9,022 nt of DNA from Syntrophomonas sp. (GTDB lineage Bacteria > Bacillota > Syntrophomonadia > Syntrophomonadales > Syntrophomonadaceae): assembly GCA_028709355.1 (NCBI GenBank), contig JAQVXF010000038.1, forward strand, positions 1 through 9,022. Direction: 5' to 3'. A model generated the notes under the pieces. That model made no database searches. It worked only from the letters and a program-made list of their open reading frames with translations, and was not told the DNA's origin. Position 1 is the stretch's first letter, and each line of letters opens with the position of its first letter. Below are positions 1-5,178 of the stretch, in pieces. The position numbers and the translations under genes are program-made.

Positions 1-807
1 TGAGTAAATCCGGCTCTTAAGGGCCCGGTAGATGCTGAGCGCCATCTGCTGGATGCCTGCCGATACCACCACCTGGCGGCGCAGGCGGCAGTGCTCCTCC
101 AGGCACAAGGCCGTGGGCGCTTCGGAGGTTGCCGGGGTGCCCTCGGTCCCTATCAGTCGCAGCCTGAATATGATCCCGTTTTCGCGGAGACCCCATAAGG
201 AGTCCTGATCGCCTTCTGCCAAATCCACCAGGCTGGTGGGCAGAGCGATCCTGGTCACCGCAGCTACCCCTAACCCGGTCTTAGCCAGCTCCAGCACTAA
301 CAATGCCTGGTCCGGCAGGGCGGTCAAGGCAATCAGCCTGTTCCCGCTGACCACCAGCGACACTGCCGGGACCGGCAGTGCCAACTGCCCAATTATGCTC
401 AGGTTGGCGGATAATTCAGCATCCACGAATAAGAGGAGGCCATCTGCGGTGGCCGCCACCAAGACTTGTGGGCGGGCTGGATGGCGGCACAAACAGGTGA
501 TACCAGCTGATGGCAGCGGCCGGGATCCGACCACAAAGATATCCGCAACCAGTATCTGGTCCGACGGGGCAGTCTCCAACTCGACCCAACCCCGGGTATC
601 AGCCTTCGCAGCACCGACCAACCGCCCCTTAACAGCCACCTTCATATGACCAGGACCAGGTAGTGCCGCCAGGCGGCCCGCCAAGGAGAAATCACCCTGC
701 GCCCAAGTAAGGGACGCAAGGCCCTGCTTCCAGGCAGCCAGACTGTCCCGTCCCTCCGCCGGAGCGATATCAGCCCACAATTGCTCTATTTTTGTTTTTT
801 CGGTCAA
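1..807 (-). CDS. Unrecognised protein, N-terminal 269 residues (partial, runs off the left edge)
   Basis: An uninterrupted reading frame runs from a TTG start at 807 to the window edge; the stop lies outside. The start is chosen because GAGGT (815-819, minus strand) sits 7 nt upstream, the spacing used by most other genes here. An ATG at codon 55 (around 643-645) is a weaker alternative. The product begins MTEKTKIEQLWADI. No signal peptide or clear membrane segment is visible. From about residue 85 to 215 it is made of alternating short hydrophobic stretches, such as QVLVAATADGLLLFVD, LVVSGNRLIALTALPDQALLVLEL and DSLWGLRENGIIFRLRL. These have the rhythm of beta-propeller blades, but I see no WD, Kelch or PQQ signature. 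Beyond that the chain turns more helical and charged. It lies downstream of the LEA-like gene, beyond a hairpin terminator. I do not recognise the family. Coding status is well supported by the long open frame; function is unknown. Confidence 0.75.
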   Translation of the reverse strand, partial: MTEKTKIEQLWADIAPAEGRDSLAAWKQGLASLTWAQGDFSLAGRLAALPGPGHMKVAVKGRLVGAAKADTRGWVELETAPSDQILVADIFVVGSRPLPSAGITCLCRHPARPQVLVAATADGLLLFVDAELSANLSIIGQLALPVPAVSLVVSGNRLIALTALPDQALLVLELAKTGLGVAAVTRIALPTSLVDLAEGDQDSLWGLRENGIIFRLRLIGTEGTPATSEAPTALCLEEHCRLRRQVVVSAGIQQMALSIYRALKSRIYS

Positions 808-814
808 TTCCCCG

Positions 815-819
815 ACCTC
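815..819 (-). promoter_or_regulatory. Ribosome binding site deciding the TTG start at 807
   Basis: GAGGT lies 7 nt before the TTG at 807 on the minus strand. No ATG or GTG is available in frame between the upstream in-frame stop and this TTG. The site is therefore the main evidence for the start of the partial left-edge gene. Confidence 0.55.
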
Positions 820-848
820 ATCATGTTTGGTAATTCTGCCTGAGGTAT

Positions 849-898
849 TCAAAATATTAAGCCTCCCAATCAATGCAATTCTACATCAACTGGGAGGC
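849..898 (-). terminator. Rho-independent-type terminator after the LEA-like gene
   Basis: The minus-strand transcript can fold a 14-bp or longer stem whose arms lie at about 861-875 and 884-898, with a loop of about 8 nt. The stem is GC-rich at its base (GCCTCCCA with TGGGAGGC) and is followed by the interrupted T-rich run TTAATATTTT. Three stem positions pair as G-U on the minus-strand RNA but would be A-C mismatches on plus-strand RNA, so the element is built for minus-strand transcription. It lies about 80 nt after the stop of the LEA-like gene and before the left-edge gene. Because the T run is interrupted it may only attenuate transcription into that gene. Confidence 0.6.
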
Positions 899-980
899 CT
901 TGAGCCAATTAATGGTGCCGACTAAGTCAATGGTCACATTAACCTCTTGGTAGGCATACTTTGTCTTCCCTATGTCTGGG

Positions 981-1331
981 CTAAGATGTCTTTCCCTTCA
1001 GTTCCTCGACCTTACCTTCGGCCTGATCCTTTAGTTGCCCGAGTTTCTCGCCACCCTGGCCCGCCAATCCCTCTGCCTTGGCTTTTAGTTCCTTGGCCTT
1101 TTCTTCGGTAATATCTTTATAGTCTTCCGCTTTTTCCTTCCAGGCTTCTGCTTTGTCCTCAACCTGCTCCTTGAGCTCGCTGGCCTTTTCTTTCAACTCG
1201 CCAGCCTTTTCCTTCAATTCGCCCGCCTTTTCCTCGGCGATATCTTTGAATTCCTCCGCCTTTTGTTTGGCTTCTTCGACCGCTTCTTTGGCGGAACCTA
1301 CCATCTGATCCAGTTTGTCCTTAAATCCCAC
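981..1331 (-). CDS. LEA/apolipoprotein-like Lys/Glu-rich amphipathic repeat protein
   Basis: This is a 116-residue protein with a GTG start. The site AAAGGTGG (1339-1346) lies 7 nt upstream and supports that start. It is almost entirely Lys, Glu, Ala, Leu and Asp, with no Cys, His or Pro and a single Trp, so it should be one long amphipathic helix or be disordered until it binds. Residues 33-53 are three tandem heptads (EEKAGEL, KEKAGEL, KEKASEL). A longer unit of the form KAE-x-x-KDI-x-EEKA at residues 24-36 recurs at 67-79. No signal peptide or membrane segment is seen. Such repeats are typical of group 3 late-embryogenesis-abundant and apolipoprotein-like proteins, which protect proteins or membranes against desiccation, cold or osmotic stress. 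That role here is inferred from composition only. It has its own extended -10 promoter and a hairpin terminator, so it is probably a separate transcription unit. It could alternatively belong to a YtxH-like or phasin-like surface-coating group. Confidence 0.85.
   Translation of the reverse strand: MGFKDKLDQMVGSAKEAVEEAKQKAEEFKDIAEEKAGELKEKAGELKEKASELKEQVEDKAEAWKEKAEDYKDITEEKAKELKAKAEGLAGQGGEKLGQLKDQAEGKVEELKGKTS
1173..1235 (-). repeat. Three tandem 21-bp coding repeats (heptads) in the LEA-like gene
   Basis: Three successive 21-bp units encode EEKAGEL, KEKAGEL and KEKASEL. On the plus strand each unit has a core close to GCCTTTTCCTTCAA following a CTCGC or TTCGC start. The DNA copies are similar enough to suggest expansion by slippage or unequal recombination, so copy number may vary between strains. 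Confidence 0.7.
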
Positions 1332-1338
1332 TATGATA

Positions 1339-1346
1339 CCACCTTT
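1339..1346 (-). promoter_or_regulatory. Ribosome binding site deciding the GTG start at 1331
   Basis: AAAGGTGG on the minus strand is a strong Shine-Dalgarno match, 7 nt before the GTG at 1331. It supports GTG as the true initiator of the LEA-like gene. Confidence 0.7.
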
Positions 1347-1384
1347 CCTATAAATTACAATGGCTAACAGCAGTTTCTAGAATC

Positions 1385-1415
1385 ATTATAACATGGTCCG
1401 CCCTTGTGTATACAC
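1385..1415 (-). promoter_or_regulatory. Extended -10 promoter of the LEA-like gene with an overlapping palindrome
   Basis: On the minus strand TGTTATAAT gives a perfect TATAAT (1385-1390) preceded by the extended -10 dinucleotide TG. The -35 region is poor (TGTATA at 1409-1414, 18-nt spacer). It is covered by the perfect 10-bp palindrome GTGTATACAC (1406-1415). A strong extended -10 with a palindrome over the -35 is the layout expected of a repressible or activator-dependent promoter. The leader to the GTG start is about 45 nt. Confidence 0.6.
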
Positions 1416-1438
1416 TGTAAGGTGAGTTCTGCCTCGAT

Positions 1439-2434
1439 CTACCGAGGTACTGAAATCTCTGCCTTTTCCCCCACTTTGAGAGGCACATCCGCGGCCAGAC
1501 GCACCTTTATCTTCACGCTATCTTTATTCTTATTGGCAGCCGTCTGCATCTCTTTGGGAGTGTATTGGGCTTTGGCATCTATGAAACTTACGGTCCCGTT
1601 ATACTGCTCATCCCCTCTGCGGATAATCAGGCTTTGTCCATAGTCGATCTTGGCTAAATCGTCCTCCGGCAGATAAGCAACCAAAACCTTCTCTGCATTA
1701 GAGGCCACCTCAGCCAGGTTATAGCCCGGCGCCACCACATCACCGAGTCGGTAATTTTTGCTGATTACTATCCCTTCGTTCACCGCCAACACCTGGAACT
1801 TGCCCAGATCCTCTTCTGCTTGGCGAATCTGGCTCTCGGTCTGCTCGACATCCGCCTGGGCGGCGGCGATCTTCTCTGGGCTGGTCCCCTGCAGCAACAG
1901 GGCCAGTTGCTGGCTGGTATTATCCAGTTGGAGCCGCTTGGCATTCAATTCCAGTTGGGCCAGCTCGAGCTGGTAGCGAGCTTCATCGAAAGCCGCCTGA
2001 GGCAAACCTCCGCCGGCCAGCAGACTCTCCGCCCGGTCATATGCGTCCTGGGCCCGCTGCTTGTGGACTTCGGCAGCTGCCAAGGATTGCTCTGCCAAAA
2101 CCACAGTGTTGCGCCCCTGCTGTATCTGCTCCGCCTCACTGCCTTTGCGCAGCTCGGTCAAAACCGCCTTTCTGCGGACCAAGGCGGTCTGCAGTTGCTC
2201 CAGACCATACCGCTGGTCACTGTCGTCTATAACTGCGATGACATCACCTTTATGGACTTCCTGCCCCAGCTCGATGGGTGACTCGATGATTTTCCCGGCC
2301 ACTTCACTATAATTTGAATAGACAGAGGTCTCTACGATCCCGTTAAGGACTAAATCCTTATCATTGGGCCACGAACATCCCGCCGGGAAAACTGCCAACA
2401 CCATTACCAGCAACCATCCGCACAGTTTTTTCAA
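1439..2434 (-). CDS. HlyD/YbhG-like membrane-fusion (periplasmic adaptor) subunit of an ABC exporter, predicted lipoprotein
   Basis: This is a 331-residue membrane-fusion protein that would couple the adjacent ABC exporter to the outside of the membrane. It starts with TTG, chosen because GAGGGGG (2442-2448) sits 7 nt upstream. Residues 1-20 form a signal peptide (KK, then a hydrophobic core) ending FPAGC. Cys20 is a plausible lipidation site, although Pro at -3 is unusual for a lipobox. A first half lipoyl/biotinyl-like hairpin spans about 38-70 (VAGKIIE...GQEVHKGDVIAVID). A long coiled-coil hairpin follows at about 75-205, turning near LLAGGGLPQAAFDEAR. The second lipoyl half (VLAVNEGIVISKNYRLGDVVAPG) and a beta-barrel domain complete it. 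Two phrases, LRKGSEAEQI and LLQGTSPEKI, match the style of YbhG-type adaptors. It is the last gene of the ABC operon, 20 nt after the permease stop. No outer-membrane channel gene is visible, so the adaptor may work without one. Confidence 0.9.
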   Translation of the reverse strand: MKKLCGWLLVMVLAVFPAGCSWPNDKDLVLNGIVETSVYSNYSEVAGKIIESPIELGQEVHKGDVIAVIDDSDQRYGLEQLQTALVRRKAVLTELRKGSEAEQIQQGRNTVVLAEQSLAAAEVHKQRAQDAYDRAESLLAGGGLPQAAFDEARYQLELAQLELNAKRLQLDNTSQQLALLLQGTSPEKIAAAQADVEQTESQIRQAEEDLGKFQVLAVNEGIVISKNYRLGDVVAPGYNLAEVASNAEKVLVAYLPEDDLAKIDYGQSLIIRRGDEQYNGTVSFIDAKAQYTPKEMQTAANKNKDSVKIKVRLAADVPLKVGEKAEISVPR

Positions 2435-2454
2435 GCTAGAGCCCCCTCATTATT

Positions 2455-3471
2455 TCATATCCGCCGATATTTCTTGAGCAGTCGGGTATTTACCACCATG
2501 AAGAATACGCAGAATCCGGCGATCACTGCCAGGTCTGCCGCTATCGCGTCGATCCCACTGCCCTTGACCATCACCAGAGTCAATGCATCCGTGACATAAT
2601 ATAATGGTACCGTCTTTTCCAATATCTCCAACCAGGGAGAGAGGGTAAACAGACCCGAGAAAAAAACCTGGGGGATAATCACTACCGGGATGAACTGCAT
2701 CATCTGGAACTCGCTGTTGGCAGCGGTCGAACACATAATCCCGAAGGTCAGCGCCGCCATGGCGGTGAGCAGGGTAATCAGAAGCACCAGCAAGAATGAA
2801 CCAACCAGAGCCAAGTCCAGTATGTAAATGCTGTACCAGGAGATCAAAAAAGACTGCAGTACCGTTACAGTACCGAACCCCATCACATAGCCCGACACGA
2901 TCTCCCAGCGTTTGATTGGCATCGATAATAGTTTTTCCAGGGTGCCGCTGGTGCGTTCCTGCAAAAATGATATCCCAGCTACCAGGAAGGTAAAGAAAAA
3001 GATTATGAACCCAATGTACGCTGCTCCATAATTATCAAACATGGAGGAGTCTTCATAACCATATATGTATTCAACCTCGGCTTGCAGGTCAGACCTGGTC
3101 AGTCCGCTTCTTAGCCCTGCCACCTGTACCGCTGCCAGGGTCGCCCTAGTATCTGCGGGTTTGCTGCCGTCCACCCGCACATAGGCCTTGCCGCCCTTGA
3201 CATCGATGACCGCTACTACCTCGCCCCTCTCCAAAGCCTCCCGGGCTGGGCCTTCGCTCATCTTAACCACCCTGATATTGCTCTCTTCCAAGTTTTCGAT
3301 GTATCCGCTGGAGGCATTGAGCACCGCCACCACTGGGGTGCTGGCAGATGTCTCAAATATATAGTACATCAGGGTCAGCATCAATAAGGGTGCCACCATC
3401 ATCAATGCCAAGGTACGACGGTCATGCCGCATTTGGTGCAGGATACGGATAGCCAGAGCTCTAGCTTTCAT
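2455..3471 (-). CDS. ABC-2 type exporter permease
   Basis: This is a 338-residue integral membrane subunit of the exporter. I place the start at ATG 3471, not at an in-frame codon further upstream, because a run of six G (3479-3484) lies exactly 7 nt before it. The resulting sequence MKARALAIRILHQM is a normal amphipathic N-terminus. TM1 is about residues 20-39, followed by an extracytoplasmic domain of about 105 residues. A block of five more hydrophobic segments runs from about 149 to the end. Between the second and third segments lies QERTSGTLEKLL (171-182), the cytoplasmic E-R-x-x-G-T motif of ABC-2 permeases that contacts the ATPase. The chain ends in a basic tail (RLLKKYRRI). The gene overlaps the ATPase by 11 nt, so the two are probably translationally coupled. 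YbhFSR-type systems usually have two different permeases; only one is present, so it presumably acts as a homodimer. The substrate cannot be read from the sequence; small-molecule or drug efflux is the usual role. Confidence 0.92.
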   Translation of the reverse strand: MKARALAIRILHQMRHDRRTLALMMVAPLLMLTLMYYIFETSASTPVVAVLNASSGYIENLEESNIRVVKMSEGPAREALERGEVVAVIDVKGGKAYVRVDGSKPADTRATLAAVQVAGLRSGLTRSDLQAEVEYIYGYEDSSMFDNYGAAYIGFIIFFFTFLVAGISFLQERTSGTLEKLLSMPIKRWEIVSGYVMGFGTVTVLQSFLISWYSIYILDLALVGSFLLVLLITLLTAMAALTFGIMCSTAANSEFQMMQFIPVVIIPQVFFSGLFTLSPWLEILEKTVPLYYVTDALTLVMVKGSGIDAIAADLAVIAGFCVFFMVVNTRLLKKYRRI

Positions 3472-4204
3472 CGATACGCCCCCCATAAATAATGAAAGCT
3501 TCCTCCAGGCTGCCGGCCCCAACTTCAGACTGCAGGTCGGCCGCAGTTCCCCGGGCGATTATGCGGCCCTCCCTCATCATAGCCAGGTTGTGACATTTCT
3601 CCGCTTCGTCCATCACATGGGTGGTAACCAGGATGGTCACTCCATCTGAACAGAGCCGATTAAGCTCGGCCCAGATGCTTTGCCGCAACAACGGATCGAT
3701 ACCTACCGTCGGTTCATCCAGGACCAGTACCGGTGGATTATGCAGGATGGCGGTGGCCAGGCTCAGTCTTCGCTTCATGCCCCCGGAATAAGCATAGACG
3801 GGCTTGCGCATATCAGCGCCCAAGCTCATGATTTCCATTACCTCCGGAATCCTCAGTTTCATTTCGGCTCTGCTCATACCGTAGATGGAGCCGAAGAAAC
3901 TCAGATTCTCGTCCGCGCTGAGAGAGGTATACAGAGCGTCCGATTGTGCCATATAGCCTATCTGACTCATTATACCCAGGTCCGGCATCAGGGTATCGAG
4001 GACATAGGCCTGACCGGAATCGGCTTCCAGGATCCCCACCATGGTCTTGACCATAGTGGTCTTGCCGCATCCGGACGGCCCCAGCAGGCCGTATATCTGC
4101 CCGAAGGGGATATGCAGGTCGATGTCTTTGAGAACGTGCTGCGAGCCGAACGATTTATTGATTCCGCTGAGCTTTATACAAGTGGCTGTAGTCTCCGCCA
4201 TCAT
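3461..4204 (-). CDS. ABC exporter ATP-binding protein
   Basis: This is the nucleotide-binding subunit (about 247 residues) that drives the adjacent ABC-2 permease on the cytoplasmic face. All catalytic motifs are intact: Walker A GPSGCGKTT (42-50), Q-loop Gln87, signature YSGGM (139-143), Walker B VLVLDEP (159-165) with catalytic Glu164, D-loop GIDP and switch His196 (TTH). The sequence resembles DrrA/CcmA/YbhF-type exporter ATPases with a single nucleotide-binding domain. Two adjacent ATG codons (4204 and 4201) are possible starts, with AGAGAGG 5 or 8 nt upstream. A longer in-frame extension to a TTG at 4273 is rejected because that TTG is part of the promoter -35 box. The gene is preceded by its own promoter and overlaps the permease start by 11 nt. 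It is the first gene of the exporter operon and lies downstream of tetR. Confidence 0.95.
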   Translation of the reverse strand: MMAETTATCIKLSGINKSFGSQHVLKDIDLHIPFGQIYGLLGPSGCGKTTMVKTMVGILEADSGQAYVLDTLMPDLGIMSQIGYMAQSDALYTSLSADENLSFFGSIYGMSRAEMKLRIPEVMEIMSLGADMRKPVYAYSGGMKRRLSLATAILHNPPVLVLDEPTVGIDPLLRQSIWAELNRLCSDGVTILVTTHVMDEAEKCHNLAMMREGRIIARGTAADLQSEVGAGSLEEAFIIYGGRIDES

Positions 4205-4241
4205 GCCCGCCTCTCTGCCAGGATCGCACTTAAAAACCAGC

Positions 4242-4273
4242 TTCATTATAATGAAACACGACCAGCCTAACAA
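4242..4273 (-). promoter_or_regulatory. Sigma-A-type promoter of the ABC exporter operon with a palindrome on the -10
   Basis: On the minus strand TTGTTA (4268-4273) and TATAAT (4245-4250) are separated by exactly 17 nt. The leader is about 35 nt before the ATG at 4204. The -10 box is inside a perfect 14-bp palindrome, TTCATTATAATGAA (4242-4255). A repressor bound there would block RNA polymerase directly, and the TetR encoded just upstream is the obvious candidate. ATTATAAT is self-complementary by itself, so only the outer three base pairs on each side add evidence for an operator. Confidence 0.65.
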
Positions 4274-4279
4274 CTAAAA

Positions 4280-4392
4280 CTGGCCGGCGCAGGTCCCTTC
4301 GCCCCGGGTTTGCCCTTCCGCCCACCTTGACCACTGGAAGAATCAGCACCGCCCGGCCGCAGCCGTCTCGGAAATAGGCCCCTGGCAGCCAC
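4280..4392. other. GC-rich spacer between tetR and the exporter promoter
   Basis: About 110 nt follow the tetR stop before the exporter promoter. The stretch is GC-rich and could form several weak hairpins, but none is followed by a T run, so I see no convincing terminator. Transcription from the tetR promoter could read into the exporter genes. No small open reading frame with a ribosome binding site is evident. Confidence 0.4.
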
Positions 4393-5016
4393 CTATGGTT
4401 TACTGAGCGGGGCCAGTTCTTTACCAGGGCTAAACATGCTTTGCAAAACCAGCTTGGTATACTGGTGCCGGGTCGCCGGGTCGTGCAGATTAAAGCCCAA
4501 TATCTCCTGGATAAAATCCCCCAGTAGAAAGGGGTAGGATAAAGAACTAATCAGCTGCAGAGCTTTGAGCTGGACCTGGACAAGATCCAGGTCCGGTCTG
4601 ATTCGCCCTACTACCTCCTGAATCACCTCTATACCCTCAGTTTGCAGGAAGGCCAGATAGTCCACCTCCACCACCCGGTGGCGTATCATCAGATCCATGG
4701 CGTTTTTTAGCAGATCGGGGTATTTAAACATAATATCGGCATATTCATCGATAAACCTGCCTAGATTAGCAACATCCTGCCCATCATCTGCCCTAAGGAA
4801 GCGGAAGACCTCTCTGAGCTGGTTGGTAACTGCCGCGAAAGACTGGTTGATGACCGCATCCTTGCCCCCGAAATGATAATTGACCGCGGCAATGTTGACC
4901 CCGGCCCGGGCGGCGATCTTGCGCACCGTGGTTTTTTCCAGACCCTCCACGGCGATTATGTCCATGGCCGCCTGCAGGATCTTCTGCTTCGTGGACAGCG
5001 GGGCAGGCTTTTGCAT
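4393..5016 (-). CDS. TetR/AcrR-family transcriptional regulator
   Basis: This 207-residue protein has the usual TetR length. It starts at ATG 5016 with AAAGGAG (5025-5031) 8 nt upstream. The N-terminal DNA-binding domain is about residues 8-57. It includes KILQAAMDIIAVEGLEKTTV and then the helix-turn-helix TTVRKIAARAGVNIAAVNYHFGGKDAVIN, whose AAVNYHF is the diagnostic recognition-helix region. Residues from about 60 onward are a helical ligand-binding and dimerisation domain with no recognisable ligand signature. It lies upstream of and in the same direction as the ABC exporter genes, and is divergent from the giant activase-like gene. It most likely represses the exporter through the palindrome on that operon's -10 and may also act on the divergent intergenic region. 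The arrangement of TetR with ATPase, permease and HlyD/YbhG adaptor recalls the CecR-YbhGFSR locus of enterobacteria, but the sequence does not reveal the inducer. Confidence 0.93.
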   Translation of the reverse strand: MQKPAPLSTKQKILQAAMDIIAVEGLEKTTVRKIAARAGVNIAAVNYHFGGKDAVINQSFAAVTNQLREVFRFLRADDGQDVANLGRFIDEYADIMFKYPDLLKNAMDLMIRHRVVEVDYLAFLQTEGIEVIQEVVGRIRPDLDLVQVQLKALQLISSLSYPFLLGDFIQEILGFNLHDPATRHQYTKLVLQSMFSPGKELAPLSKP

Positions 5017-5043
5017 CTCATCGACTCCTTTATGGGCAAAAAT

Positions 5044-5049
5044 ATGATA
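5044..5049 (-). promoter_or_regulatory. Candidate -10 box of tetR
   Basis: TATCAT on the minus strand matches five of six -10 positions and would give a leader of about 20 nt. No acceptable -35 box is found 16-19 nt upstream, where a GC-rich imperfect inverted repeat (around 5064-5079) lies instead. The call is weak. Confidence 0.3.
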
Positions 5050-5090
5050 AGCTCATAGGACGAGGCCCTGCCAGGCCCCCAAATGCACCA

Positions 5091-5119
5091 TTGACATGCG
5101 ATTGCCAGTAGATTACCAT
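5091..5119 (+). promoter_or_regulatory. Sigma-A-type promoter of the activase-like giant gene
   Basis: A perfect -35 TTGACA (5091-5096) is followed after exactly 17 nt by TACCAT (5114-5119, four of six matches to TATAAT). Transcription would begin near 5126, giving a leader of about 53 nt before the GTG start. It lies in the 162-nt region divergent from tetR, so one bound regulator could influence both directions. Confidence 0.6.
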
Positions 5120-5136
5120 AAACCTAGACGATTTTC

Positions 5137-5147
5137 AAACAGTGTTT
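5137..5147. promoter_or_regulatory. Palindrome in the activase leader, candidate operator
   Basis: AAACAGTGTTT is a perfect 11-bp inverted repeat about a central base. Skipping one mismatched pair on each side, it extends to TTCAAACAGTGTTTTAA. It lies just downstream of the predicted transcription start of the plus-strand gene and upstream of tetR, where a repressor roadblock would fit. It does not resemble the palindrome at the exporter promoter, so a different regulator may bind. It could also be chance. Confidence 0.35.
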
Positions 5148-5164
5148 TAATTTTTCCGGACGAT

Positions 5165-5173
5165 GGGGAGGAG
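5165..5173 (+). promoter_or_regulatory. Ribosome binding site deciding the GTG start at 5179
   Basis: GGGGAGGAG is a strong Shine-Dalgarno sequence ending 5 nt before the GTG at 5179. The next in-frame ATG, codon 7 at 5197, falls immediately before the conserved nucleotide-binding strand (GLDVGSTT), so GTG is the better start. Confidence 0.75.
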
Positions 5174-5178
5174 AACCG

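Noticed and set aside
236..649. 137-codon plus-strand open frame
   Set aside because: It is antisense to the continuous minus-strand frame 807-1, which has a proper ribosome binding site and protein-like composition; the plus product is Ser/Thr/Ala-rich with no recognisable features.
899..980. TTGACT on the minus strand as a promoter for the left-edge gene
   Set aside because: No acceptable -10 box follows at 16-18 nt, and the hairpin terminator would lie between it and the gene.
3472..3522. N-terminal extension of the permease to 3522
   Set aside because: The GGGGGG site exactly 7 nt before ATG 3471 and the normal N-terminus from there favour the shorter form.
3680..4270. 196-codon plus-strand open frame opposite the ABC ATPase
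   Set aside because: The opposite strand encodes an ATPase with every catalytic motif intact; the plus-strand product is a frame shadow.
4205..4273. N-terminal extension of the ABC ATPase from TTG 4273
   Set aside because: The extension would translate the promoter itself: TTG 4273 is part of the -35 box and TATAAT lies within it. A Shine-Dalgarno site precedes ATG 4204.
5062..5080. GC-rich imperfect inverted repeat upstream of tetR as an operator
   Set aside because: The arms match only with a bulge, and similar CTGGCAG-type strings recur by chance elsewhere in this GC-rich DNA (for example near 4217 and 4383).
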